A stretch of 64,000 bases of DNA from SAR202 cluster bacterium Io17-Chloro-G6 (GTDB lineage Bacteria; Chloroflexota; Dehalococcoidia; UBA3495), in assembly GCA_002816585.1 (NCBI GenBank), contig MUCT01000005.1:7910-71909 (forward strand), read 5' to 3'. Below the pieces are notes generated by a model. It saw only the letters and a program-made list of their open reading frames with translations, did not search any database and was not told where the DNA came from. Below are positions 8,060-15,786 of this stretch, one piece after another. Numbering within the stretch: position 1 is the first letter of the stretch; each line of letters starts with the position of its first letter. The translations under genes were made by a program, and so were the position numbers.

Positions 8060-9229
8060 TTACGCGCTTACGCCCTGGCGCTTAAATGACGGGATAACAT
8101 CCTTGGCGAAGCGGGTCAGTTGTTCTTTGAATTGCTCCTTAGTCTCGCCCATGGGGAAACCAATCATCACCTGCTCCACCCCAGGGTACTTCTCCTCGAT
8201 TTCCTTGATGTAGGCGATAGTAGTCTCGGGATCACCGGCGAACCATGCTTTCTTGTCCAGTACGTCCCGGAAGTCGCTGCCCGCCGCGATGTGCCGCGCC
8301 ACTCCGCCGGGGCCAATCTCCTTCATCTGCTCTTCGGTGTACCGAAGCATACCCAGAGGAGCGGCGAACTTGACGTGTTCTTCAAATAGGGGCTCCAAGG
8401 CCTTCTCGGCCTTGGCCACCGTGTCGTCCACATACGCCCATAAGCCAATGCCCAAGTTGCCGCCCAGGGGCAGGTCGCGTCCGTATTTTGCGTTGGCCTC
8501 CTGGAACTTGTGCATGTACTCGTCCACGTAATCCGAGTGCGTGCCCAATATCAGGCCCTTGATGCCGTGCTTGGCCATGAAGTCCATCCCCCGCTCACTG
8601 CCGGAGACCACCGGCTGCCAGGTTTCCACAGGGTTCACCGGACGCGGCACAACTGTGATGTCTTTCAGGGTGTAGCCGCGGTAGGGGACCTCGGGCGGGA
8701 TGGTGTAGTGCTTGCCCTTGTGGGCGAAGGACTCCTCGTTGAACGCCTTCATGATGATCTCGAACTGCTCTTCGAAGAGTTCCCGGTTGGCGTCCGGGTC
8801 CGTCATCGGTGCGCCGAAAGTCTCAACCTCCCTGGTGTGATACCCCCGGCCCACTCCGAAGATCACCCTTCCCCCGGTGAGGATATCAACCATGGCGAAA
8901 TCTTCAGCCAACCGGATCGGGTGCCACATGGGCAGGATGTTGAACCCACAGCCGAATTTCAGATTCTTGGTGTATTGGCACAGGTACTGGCTGAGGATCA
9001 AAAGGTTGGGGATGCACTCATAACCCTCCCGTTGGAAGTGGTGCTCCGCCATCCATAGAACGTCGTATCCAAGCTCATCCATCAGGATTGCCGAATCCTT
9101 AGCGATGTCGAATGCCTGGATCAGTCGTTCGTTGGAGTACCAACGGTCGTCATGGGGGATGCCGTCAAAGCCGATACCCTCGCCTTCCAATACGTGTCCA
9201 GCGTACAAGGTAGAGAAAGAATTAATCAC
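8060..9229 (-). CDS. LLM-class flavin-dependent monooxygenase
   Basis: A 389-residue bacterial-luciferase-like TIM barrel that should use FMNH2 and oxygen. Diagnostic segments are DVLWMAEHHF near residue 55, LPMWHPIRLAEDFAMVD near residue 100, and GRVIFGVGRGYHTREVE near residue 122. These match the luciferase-like subfamily that hydroxylates or cleaves small organic substrates. The start is a GTG with AGAGGAG 6 nt upstream. It ends in the terminator at 7989-8036 and is therefore a single-gene transcript. It is divergent from the hydroxyisobutyrate-type dehydrogenase; the 293-nt gap between them carries a palindrome that could be shared control. The substrate is unknown. Confidence 0.9.
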   Translation of the reverse strand: MINSFSTLYAGHVLEGEGIGFDGIPHDDRWYSNERLIQAFDIAKDSAILMDELGYDVLWMAEHHFQREGYECIPNLLILSQYLCQYTKNLKFGCGFNILPMWHPIRLAEDFAMVDILTGGRVIFGVGRGYHTREVETFGAPMTDPDANRELFEEQFEIIMKAFNEESFAHKGKHYTIPPEVPYRGYTLKDITVVPRPVNPVETWQPVVSGSERGMDFMAKHGIKGLILGTHSDYVDEYMHKFQEANAKYGRDLPLGGNLGIGLWAYVDDTVAKAEKALEPLFEEHVKFAAPLGMLRYTEEQMKEIGPGGVARHIAAGSDFRDVLDKKAWFAGDPETTIAYIKEIEEKYPGVEQVMIGFPMGETKEQFKEQLTRFAKDVIPSFKRQGVSA

Positions 9230-9313
9230 GATTTACTCCTCTTGGTAGGCGGATTTAGCTTTCGTAATTCTACCCTGTCGATAGCACTTCAAGAATACCC
9301 AACAGTCCTCAAC

Positions 9314-9336
9314 TTTGGGGGCCAATTGGCGCCAAA
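9314..9336. promoter_or_regulatory. Imperfect palindrome in divergent intergenic region, possible operator
   Basis: A core of GCCAATTGGC (perfect 10-bp palindrome, 9321-9330) is flanked by TTTGG on the left and CCAAA on the right. It lies between the divergent flavin monooxygenase and dehydrogenase genes. A TATAAT hexamer stands at 9401-9406 towards the dehydrogenase gene, but no convincing -35 box accompanies it. A regulator binding here is inference. Confidence 0.3.
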
Positions 9337-9522
9337 GTCCGGGTTTAGCCGGCTGATGCTTGCACGGCATCGCCCGATGGTGCATGAATTGCGCCGAGTA
9401 TATAATCCGCCTGGCGATAACCGGGGATATGATGGGCGCACACGCAGTTGCACGACATGCAGCAGGTGCACGGCCGTCCGGCCATTTTCACACTTTGATT
9501 TCGCGAAACAAAGGATACACAC

Positions 9523-10470
9523 ATGGAAACCGTAGGATTTATTGGGCTTGGCAACATGGGCGGCGGAATGGCGGGGAATATCCAGAAAGCCGGATACCCA
9601 ATGGTCGTTCACGACATCAATGAGGGAGCCACCAGGCCGTTCTTGGAGGCCGGCGCCCGTTTGGGTGGCAGCCCGGCAGACGTGGCCAGCCAATGTGATG
9701 TCACTTTTACATCTCTGCCGGGGCCCAAGGAGGTAGAGGCCGTAGCCGTCGGTCTGGAGGGAGTGTTGCAGGGCGCCAAACCCGGCTCCGTCTACATCGA
9801 CCTATCCACCAGCAGGCCAACCCTGATCCGCGAGCTTGAGCCCAAGTTTCGTGAGAAAGGCGTCTTCGTTTTGGACGCCCCTGTGAGCGGCGGAAAATCC
9901 GGAGCCCAGAGCCGGAACCTGGCGGTGATGGTGGGCGGCGACAAAGAGGTATTCGAGCGGGTTAAGCCGCTATTGGACGCCTTCGGCGACAAGGTTTTTT
10001 ACGCCGGAGAGATTGGGGCGGGATCGGTGGCCAAATTGGTCCACAACATGATCGGCCACGGTGTTCGCCAGGCTATCGCCGAGGGTCTGACTCTCGGGGT
10101 GAAGGCCGGGGTCGACACGGAGGCGCTGTGGCAGTGCATCCGCCGGGGCTCCCTGGGCCGGATGAATGTGTTGCATGAAGGATTTGTCAGGACCGTATTC
10201 AAGGGCGAATACGAGCCTGCCGGATTCGCTTTGGGTCTGGCCCGAAAGGACATCGGACTGGCCACCGAACTGGCCAAGGAGTACGACGTCCCCATGCCGG
10301 TGGCCAATCTGGCCGAGCAGTTGGCGATACAGGCCATGAACCGGGGTTGGGCGCATATGGACAGCACGGTCATCGTGAAGCGGCAAGAGGAGATGGCCGA
10401 TGTTGAAATCCGGGCCGACGTGGACGTTGCCAAGGCGGCCCGGTTCATCTCGACTCATCCCGACGAGTAG
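9523..10470 (+). CDS. NAD(P)-dependent beta-hydroxyacid dehydrogenase (3-hydroxyisobutyrate type)
   Basis: A 315-residue beta-hydroxyacid dehydrogenase. The Rossmann motif GFIGLGNMGGGMAGN starts at residue 5. The substrate-binding signature DAPVSGGKSGA lies near residues 119-129, and the catalytic lysine is in GAGSVAKLVHNM near residue 173. Family members oxidise 3-hydroxyisobutyrate, tartronate semialdehyde or related acids with NAD or NADP. AAAGGA lies 7 nt ahead of the ATG. The gene is monocistronic: the next gene is convergent. It could feed valine-type or C3 semialdehyde catabolism. The specific substrate cannot be read from the sequence. Confidence 0.88.
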   Translation: METVGFIGLGNMGGGMAGNIQKAGYPMVVHDINEGATRPFLEAGARLGGSPADVASQCDVTFTSLPGPKEVEAVAVGLEGVLQGAKPGSVYIDLSTSRPTLIRELEPKFREKGVFVLDAPVSGGKSGAQSRNLAVMVGGDKEVFERVKPLLDAFGDKVFYAGEIGAGSVAKLVHNMIGHGVRQAIAEGLTLGVKAGVDTEALWQCIRRGSLGRMNVLHEGFVRTVFKGEYEPAGFALGLARKDIGLATELAKEYDVPMPVANLAEQLAIQAMNRGWAHMDSTVIVKRQEEMADVEIRADVDVAKAARFISTHPDE

Positions 10471-10501
10471 AGGGTAGACGGCGTCTGAATAACGCCCCTC
10501 G

Positions 10502-10909
10502 CTAGATGTAGACCATCCACTCCAGCAGGTTGTGGTCGGGGTCTCGGGCGTACATGCTCACGGCGGGCAGCGACCCCCTTGAGCGGGCGCCCTTACGGGG
10601 TCCGGGACCGCGTATGACCTCGACCCCGGCCTCGGCCAGCATCTCCTGGCACTCCTCGGGAGTGCCGTCCCAAACGAAGCAGATGTCAGCCGAACCGGGT
10701 AAGGCGGTGTCGCCGCGCAGGCTGGCCGTAAAGCCCTCCGGATGCACGTTTATCTTGGATTCCCCGATCTGGATCGAGAAGATGTTGGCCTTGCCGGCCC
10801 TCCATTCTTCCTCGTCATTGATCTCGAAACCCAACTTCTTGTAGAACGCGATGAGCTGTTCTGAGTTGGCGGTGGGCATTGCCAGGTGGTCGATACCAAC
10901 GGTCCCCAT
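10502..10909 (-). CDS. VOC-family (glyoxalase/dioxygenase-like) protein
   Basis: A 135-residue protein with two beta-alpha-beta-beta-beta modules of the vicinal oxygen chelate superfamily. Likely metal ligands are the His in IDHLAM at the N-terminus, the His in INVHPEG near the middle, and the Glu in NLLEWMVY near the C-terminus, with ARDPDHNLLEW typical of glyoxalase-like proteins. It could be an isomerase, dioxygenase or resistance-type VOC protein. It lies between the convergent dehydrogenase and the divergent D-aminoacylase gene, about 30 nt after the dehydrogenase stop, with no evident operon partner. Confidence 0.82.
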   Translation of the reverse strand: MGTVGIDHLAMPTANSEQLIAFYKKLGFEINDEEEWRAGKANIFSIQIGESKINVHPEGFTASLRGDTALPGSADICFVWDGTPEECQEMLAEAGVEVIRGPGPRKGARSRGSLPAVSMYARDPDHNLLEWMVYI

Positions 10910-11116
10910 TTGGAGCCTCCATCATGTAAAGAATCGGCTGGTCTGGAGCCGGATTTTCCCCCAGAATTTCCCAATGTTAGCTGCAACCCTGGCGGCTGGC
11001 AAGGGACCGCCCACAGGCCCAGGTTTTCGCTTTGTGGTACTTTAAGGTCCCCCAAGAGCAAAATATCGGCTTCAACCAACCCGATCACACCTACCGGATT
11101 GGACACAGGAGAGACC

Positions 11117-12676
11117 ATGTTTGACCTGCTGCTTAGAAATGGCCGAATTGTAGACGGCACCGGACAAACCTGGTTTCGGGCCGGTCTTGGCATAACCGGA
11201 GACACCGTCACCGTGGTCAAAGGTGACACTTCCCAGGTCCAGGCCGGCCGGGTCATCGACATTGAAGACTCGGTGATTTGTCCCGGGTTCATCGACATGC
11301 ACTCCCATTCTGAGCTCAAGCTGATGACGGAACCCGACCACCAGGCCAAGGTCAGGCAGGGAGTGACCACTGAAGTCACGGGCATGGACGGGCTATCTTA
11401 CGCCCCCATCTCTCCGCCAAAGTTGGAGCAGTTGTTGGTCTTTCTGGCCGCCATTAACGGGATGCCGCCGCCGGACGCCCGGTGGAGCACGGTGAAAGAG
11501 TTTCTTGATCTCTTAGATGGCCGCGCCGCCTGCAACGTGGCATTCATGGTCCCCCACGCCGCCATTCGCATCGAGGCCATGGGTTGGGAAGACAGGGCGC
11601 CCACGCCTCCGGAACTGGCCCGGATGCGGGAGTTGGCCCGCCAGGGCATGATGGAGGGCGCCTTCGGGTTCGCCACCGGTCTCACCTACCCTCCCGGCGC
11701 CTATAGCGACACCGACGAGTTGGTGTCGGTTTGCGAGGCGGTCTCGGACCTTGGCGGGTTCTACATGACCCACGCCCGCTACACCAAAGGCGACCAACAA
11801 CTTGACCCATTCCGCGAGGCTGTAGAGATTGGTCAGCGCAGCGGGGTCCCCGTGCATATCTCCCATTATCATAGCCCCGTCGACGGCATGGGGGAGCGGA
11901 TGATTGGCCTGGTGGACGAGGGGCGGAACGCCGGTATCGACGTAACCTTCGACCAATATCCCTACGCTGCCGCCAGCACGATCTTGCACTCCCTATTGCC
12001 CTACTGGGTCCACGACGGCGGGCCGGCGGTGATGCTGGAACGGATCAAAGACCCGGCTGTCCGCGAGCAGATTGGCGACTCGGTGAATCCCATGTGGGGG
12101 CAGACCCTGGACTACTACATCTTCAGTCACATCGGTTCGGATAAGAACAAGGAATGGGAGGGCCGGTCTCTCACCGACCTGGCCGGTTTCCAGAGCAAGA
12201 AGATGGTGGACTGCGTTTGCGACCTCTTGATTGAAGAGAACCTGGAGGTGGCCTTCGTGGCCCGGACTGGGAACCCCGGAAACATCCGCACCATCGTTCG
12301 CCACCCCGCCCACATGGTCGGTTCCGACGGGGTTTTGACCGGCGAGATGCCCAACCCCCGCACGTTCGGTACCTTTCCCTATGTATTGGGTCAATTTGCC
12401 CGGGAGGAGGGTCTTTTTCGAATGGAGGAGGCCGTCCGCAAAATGACCGCCCTGCCAGCCCAACGGCTGGGACTCCAGGACCGGGGCATACTGCGGGACG
12501 GCATGAAGGCCGACGTGGTGGTTTTCAACCCGGACACAGTGGAGGCCAAAGCCACCTTCGACGAGCCCAAACAATACCCGCTGGGCATCGACTACGTCAT
12601 TGTTAACGGGAAGCTGGTCATCGATAATGGTATCCACACCGGAGCGCTGCCCGGCCGGGCGCTAAAGTCACAATAG
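11117..12676 (+). CDS. D-aminoacylase / N-acyl-D-amino-acid deacylase family amidohydrolase
   Basis: A 519-residue amidohydrolase. The N-terminal LLRNGRIVDGTGQTWF and the zinc site GFIDMHSHSELKLM match D-aminoacylases, which remove the acyl group from N-acyl-D-amino acids. The later MTHARY, HISHYHSP and SDGVLTGEMPNPRTFG segments supply further metal and substrate residues. The frame stays open upstream to 10886, but that part overlaps the VOC gene start and is not family-like. The ATG at 11117 has GGAG 6-7 nt upstream and begins the conserved domain. Together with the D-threonine-aldolase-like and Asp/Glu racemase genes further on, it hints at D-amino acid use. Confidence 0.86.
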   Translation: MFDLLLRNGRIVDGTGQTWFRAGLGITGDTVTVVKGDTSQVQAGRVIDIEDSVICPGFIDMHSHSELKLMTEPDHQAKVRQGVTTEVTGMDGLSYAPISPPKLEQLLVFLAAINGMPPPDARWSTVKEFLDLLDGRAACNVAFMVPHAAIRIEAMGWEDRAPTPPELARMRELARQGMMEGAFGFATGLTYPPGAYSDTDELVSVCEAVSDLGGFYMTHARYTKGDQQLDPFREAVEIGQRSGVPVHISHYHSPVDGMGERMIGLVDEGRNAGIDVTFDQYPYAAASTILHSLLPYWVHDGGPAVMLERIKDPAVREQIGDSVNPMWGQTLDYYIFSHIGSDKNKEWEGRSLTDLAGFQSKKMVDCVCDLLIEENLEVAFVARTGNPGNIRTIVRHPAHMVGSDGVLTGEMPNPRTFGTFPYVLGQFAREEGLFRMEEAVRKMTALPAQRLGLQDRGILRDGMKADVVVFNPDTVEAKATFDEPKQYPLGIDYVIVNGKLVIDNGIHTGALPGRALKSQ

Positions 12677-12800
12677 AGCCGTCAGCCTGCGGCTACCGGA
12701 ACGCTCCGACTTGTTGAGGCATCGCCCCATAAGGCATAATCTTTAACCGACCTAATCGTCACCAAACATCGCTGACTGCTGACCGCCGACCCCCAACAGC
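12677..12800. repeat. TCAGC/GCTGA-type repeats in intergenic gap
   Basis: Two short runs (12677-12699 and 12769-12800) of CGTCAGCC and GCTGACNGCTGACC units flank about 70 bases without other features. They belong to the same family as 3117-3165. Confidence 0.5.
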
Positions 12801-12823
12801 TAAATCTCCCGGAGGAAACACCA

Positions 12824-14056
12824 ATGGACTTCGAACCCCGCTATACACCAGAGCAAGAAGAGTTCCGCCAGGAGGTTAAGGCCTGGATGAACGACAACAT
12901 GCCCGCCGGCATCGTCCACCCGGCCGACCCCATCGACTTGACGGAGGAACAGTACCAATTGCGGCGTGAATTTGGCCGCAGGCTCGGCGCAAAGGGCTGG
13001 CTCTGGGCCACTGCCTCCACCGAGTATGGCGGAGGCGGCTTGGATGTTGACTATTCAGTTGTATTGGAAGAGGAGGCCAACGCCGCTGGCATGACCATTC
13101 CTCCTTTTTACGACTCCGGTGGAAGGCTGGGTGGAGCGTCCATCGTGGTTTGGGGCTCCGACGAGCAGAAAAAGTTCTTCTTGCCCCCGATTTTCAAGGG
13201 AGAGGTCCGCACCTGGCAACTCCTCTCCGAACCCGAAGCCGGCTCCGATCTGGCCAACGTCAAGACCACGGCCGTCAAGGAAGGCGACGATTACGTCATC
13301 AACGGCCAGAAGGTCTTCGTTGGCAGCTCATTGGGTTGCGATTACATGTGGACGCTCACCGTGACCGACACGGAGGCCAAGCGCCACGAGAACCTGGGTT
13401 GGTTTATGATTCCATCAGACCTGCCGGGAATCACCGTGCAACCCATGGACCTGCTCATCTCCGGCGGCGAGTCGGGCGCGGGTTCCGGTGTGAAGAACAG
13501 TGTATTCTTCGACAACGTTCGAGTGCCATCTTTCAACCTCATCGGAGGTCATAACCAGGGATGGAAAGTCGCCACCACACACCTGGAACTGGAGCACGGC
13601 ACCGGCGGCCGAATCTCCCGCAACACGCTTCTCGACAAACTATTCGAGTACTGCCAATCCAATGATCGCCGGGGTGAGCCTATCTCCAAAGACCCTGATG
13701 CCCGCGAAAAGTTGGTTGACGTTTATATCGAGCAGGAGATAGTCCGCCTGCTTCAACTGCGCAACTATTGGATGCGCCATAGCGGGGTGACCACCACTTA
13801 CGAGGGCCCCCAAGCGTCCTACATGCGCAAGATCCTGGGTTTGAAGATGTCCCGGCACATCTTGGACATCCTGGGACCGGCCGCATTGACCTTCGACCCT
13901 GAGCTTGGGGCGTCGGATGGTCACATGGAAGCCCACTCGCGGGCCGGCATCATTGCCATCCATCCGGGCGGCACCACAGATATTCAAAGGGTGATCATGT
14001 CACGCCGCATCGGCATCGGCCGCGAAGTAAGAGAGAAAGCGGGCGCACTGTCTTAG
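12824..14056 (+). CDS. Acyl-CoA dehydrogenase
   Basis: A 410-residue FAD-dependent acyl-CoA dehydrogenase, expected to desaturate acyl-CoA and pass electrons to ETF. The N-terminal helical domain includes GWLWATASTEYGGGG, the middle beta domain includes LLSEPEAGSDLAN, and the C-terminal helical domain ends with PGGTTDIQRVIMSRRIG. The position of the catalytic Glu of short/medium-chain enzymes (YEGT) reads PGGT here; an AGGT-like variant is common in one bacterial branch, in which the base may lie elsewhere. GGAGG precedes the ATG by 8 nt. It is paired with a second, shorter family member at 14137, a common two-subunit arrangement. Confidence 0.9.
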   Translation: MDFEPRYTPEQEEFRQEVKAWMNDNMPAGIVHPADPIDLTEEQYQLRREFGRRLGAKGWLWATASTEYGGGGLDVDYSVVLEEEANAAGMTIPPFYDSGGRLGGASIVVWGSDEQKKFFLPPIFKGEVRTWQLLSEPEAGSDLANVKTTAVKEGDDYVINGQKVFVGSSLGCDYMWTLTVTDTEAKRHENLGWFMIPSDLPGITVQPMDLLISGGESGAGSGVKNSVFFDNVRVPSFNLIGGHNQGWKVATTHLELEHGTGGRISRNTLLDKLFEYCQSNDRRGEPISKDPDAREKLVDVYIEQEIVRLLQLRNYWMRHSGVTTTYEGPQASYMRKILGLKMSRHILDILGPAALTFDPELGASDGHMEAHSRAGIIAIHPGGTTDIQRVIMSRRIGIGREVREKAGALS

Positions 14057-14058
14057 TA

Positions 14059-14120
14059 GCCGTCAGCCTTCAGCGATCAGCGGTCAGCAACTTAGCTGAT
14101 TGCTGAGTGCTGAGTGCTCG
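14059..14120. repeat. TCAGC/GCTGA heptad-type repeat
   Basis: About eight near-7-base units (TCAGCNN changing to GCTGANT) fill the gap between the two acyl-CoA dehydrogenase genes. The complementary halves could form a hairpin in the shared transcript. Confidence 0.6.
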
Positions 14121-14136
14121 ACCGAAGGGAGAAAAT

Positions 14137-15258
14137 ATGGACCTGTCCTTGACCCCCGAACAAGAGATGCTGAAAACCGCGGTGCGCCGCTTCGTGCAGC
14201 AGGAATACCCCAAAGAGACCCTGCTGCAGATTGCCTCGCCCACCGAGCCCACACCAGATGAACCGTGGGAGCGGCTGACACAGACCGGTTGGCTGGGCAT
14301 CTTGATTCCCACCGAATACGGCGGCGAGGGCGGGTCTTTCACCGACGCCGGTGTGCTCTTCGAGGAATTGGGCCGCGGTCCGGTGCCTGGCCCCCACCTC
14401 AGTTCGTCGGTTCTGGCCGCGCTGACCCTGTTGGAGGGCGGCACCGATGAGCAGAAGCGCGACTGGCTGCCCCGCATGGCTACCGGCGAAGTACGGATGG
14501 TGGCCGCAGTGACCGAAGCCGATTACGGCTGGCAGGAAGGCGACGTGCGTCTGACGGCCAAGCGCAACGGTGACGGGTACAGTCTCAACGGCAAGAAGGC
14601 CTACGTGTACGACGGCGAGTCGGCCACTCACCTGCTATGCGCCGCCCGGTCCGAAGAGACCAACGATGTTGGGCTGGTTATCGTTGACGCCAACGAGCCC
14701 GGAATCAGCGCCAGGAACCTTCCGGGGTTCGCTTGGAACCTGTCGGAGATCACGATAGAGAATGTTTCGGCCAACACGACCCAGATATTGGGTGGAGACT
14801 TTGCCGGGGGCTGGGAGGCATTGGAGAAAGCGGAACAAAAGGCTATACCCGTGCTGTGCGCCTTTCAGGTGGGGGGCAGCCAGGCTATCTACGAACTCTC
14901 GGTGGATTACAGCCGGACCCGCGTACAGTTCGGCACGCCCATTGGCCGGTTCCAGCGGGTCCAAGACCAGGTGATCAACCTGCTGAACGCTCTGGACGCG
15001 GCTCGCTGGACGGCCTACGAGGCGCTGTGGAAGTTGGACATCGGCCGGGAGGCAACGGATAGCGTCCACCTGGCTAAGGCGGTGGGCAGCGAGGGCTACT
15101 ATGAGGCCTGCAACTACGCCCACGAGGTCCACGCCGGGGTGGGCAGCATGACCGAATACGGGCTGACACTGCACACCACCGCGTCCCGCACCCTCTACCA
15201 CTATCTGGGCGACCCCAAGTTCCACCGCCGCCGCCTGGCCGACGCCCTGGGGCTTTAG
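14137..15258 (+). CDS. Acyl-CoA dehydrogenase, second subunit-like paralog
   Basis: A 373-residue acyl-CoA dehydrogenase family protein, shorter than the upstream paralog. It has the N-terminal helical domain (LTPEQEMLKTAVRRF, then LGILIPTEYGGEGGSF) and the C-terminal domain (YSRTRVQFGTPIGRFQRVQDQV). The final catalytic-loop segment is replaced by LTLHTTASRTLYHYLGDPKFHR, so a Glu base is not evident. Such smaller partners often form heterotetramers with a canonical subunit, as in steroid-degrading FadE pairs. I start at the ATG at 14137, which has AGGGAG about 6 nt upstream; the frame is open to 14107, but that part lies in a repeat. Confidence 0.87.
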   Translation: MDLSLTPEQEMLKTAVRRFVQQEYPKETLLQIASPTEPTPDEPWERLTQTGWLGILIPTEYGGEGGSFTDAGVLFEELGRGPVPGPHLSSSVLAALTLLEGGTDEQKRDWLPRMATGEVRMVAAVTEADYGWQEGDVRLTAKRNGDGYSLNGKKAYVYDGESATHLLCAARSEETNDVGLVIVDANEPGISARNLPGFAWNLSEITIENVSANTTQILGGDFAGGWEALEKAEQKAIPVLCAFQVGGSQAIYELSVDYSRTRVQFGTPIGRFQRVQDQVINLLNALDAARWTAYEALWKLDIGREATDSVHLAKAVGSEGYYEACNYAHEVHAGVGSMTEYGLTLHTTASRTLYHYLGDPKFHRRRLADALGL

Positions 15259-15306
15259 GGGAATACCGTTCCAAACACTGAGTTTTGGCATACCCAGCGC
15301 CTGCCC

Positions 15307-15376
15307 TTCGACAGGCTCAGGGTGAGCGGTTGTTGTTGTTATGCACAGCTCATTCGCTCATGGTGAGCCTGTCGAA
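15307..15376. repeat. Inverted pair of TTCGACAGGCTCA repeats
   Basis: TTCGACAGGCTCA at 15307-15319 and its exact complement TGAGCCTGTCGAA at 15364-15376 form a 13-bp inverted repeat. It lies just downstream of the GIY-YIG gene. A further copy in the same orientation as the first lies at 15707-15719, on the other side of the gene. Confidence 0.75.
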
Positions 15377-15396
15377 CCACGCAACCCATCTAAGAC

Positions 15397-15690
15397 CTAT
15401 TTCGGATCCCACGACATGGACCGGGACAGTTCTACCAATCGTTCCCAGTCATTCGCCATCAACGCTTCTTTCTTTGACCGGGACCAGCCTTTGATCTGAC
15501 GTTCGCGTCTGAAAGCGTCATCTCTGGAACCCAATTCCTCTACGAATGCCAGCTTCACCGGACGGCGCTCATACGTGTACCCAAAAATCTGCCCCGATTG
15601 GTGGGCAGCCAATCGGGCTTGGATGTTATCGGTATGCCCTGTGTAATAGGAACCGTCAGAGCATCTTAGGATGTACACGTAAAATCCCAT
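15397..15690 (-). CDS. GIY-YIG nuclease family protein (UPF0213-like)
   Basis: A 97-residue single-domain GIY-YIG protein. The signature is YVYILRCSDGSYYTGHT at the N-terminus, followed by the conserved Arg in ARLAAHQSG and the Glu in RRERQIKGWSR. This is the small stand-alone form related to UvrC and homing nucleases. The frame is open to 15720, but those codons come from the repeat at 15707-15719 and I start at the ATG at 15690. Three copies of a TTCGACAGGCTCA repeat bracket the gene (15307-15319, 15364-15376 inverted, 15707-15719). The physiological role of these small proteins is not settled. Confidence 0.85.
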   Translation of the reverse strand: MGFYVYILRCSDGSYYTGHTDNIQARLAAHQSGQIFGYTYERRPVKLAFVEELGSRDDAFRRERQIKGWSRSKKEALMANDWERLVELSRSMSWDPK

Positions 15691-15706
15691 CCTCGTAGTT
15701 ACGTCC

Positions 15707-15719
15707 TTCGACAGGCTCA
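15707..15719. repeat. TTCGACAGGCTCA repeat copy
   Basis: An exact 13-bp match to the copy at 15307-15319, on the 5' side of the GIY-YIG gene and partly overlapping its possible upstream codons. Confidence 0.65.
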
Positions 15720-15786
15720 AGCTGACCGGGACTTGAGTTGCAATACAATTTGGCGATAAATACCGGTGTGCGCTTATCTAGGGGCT

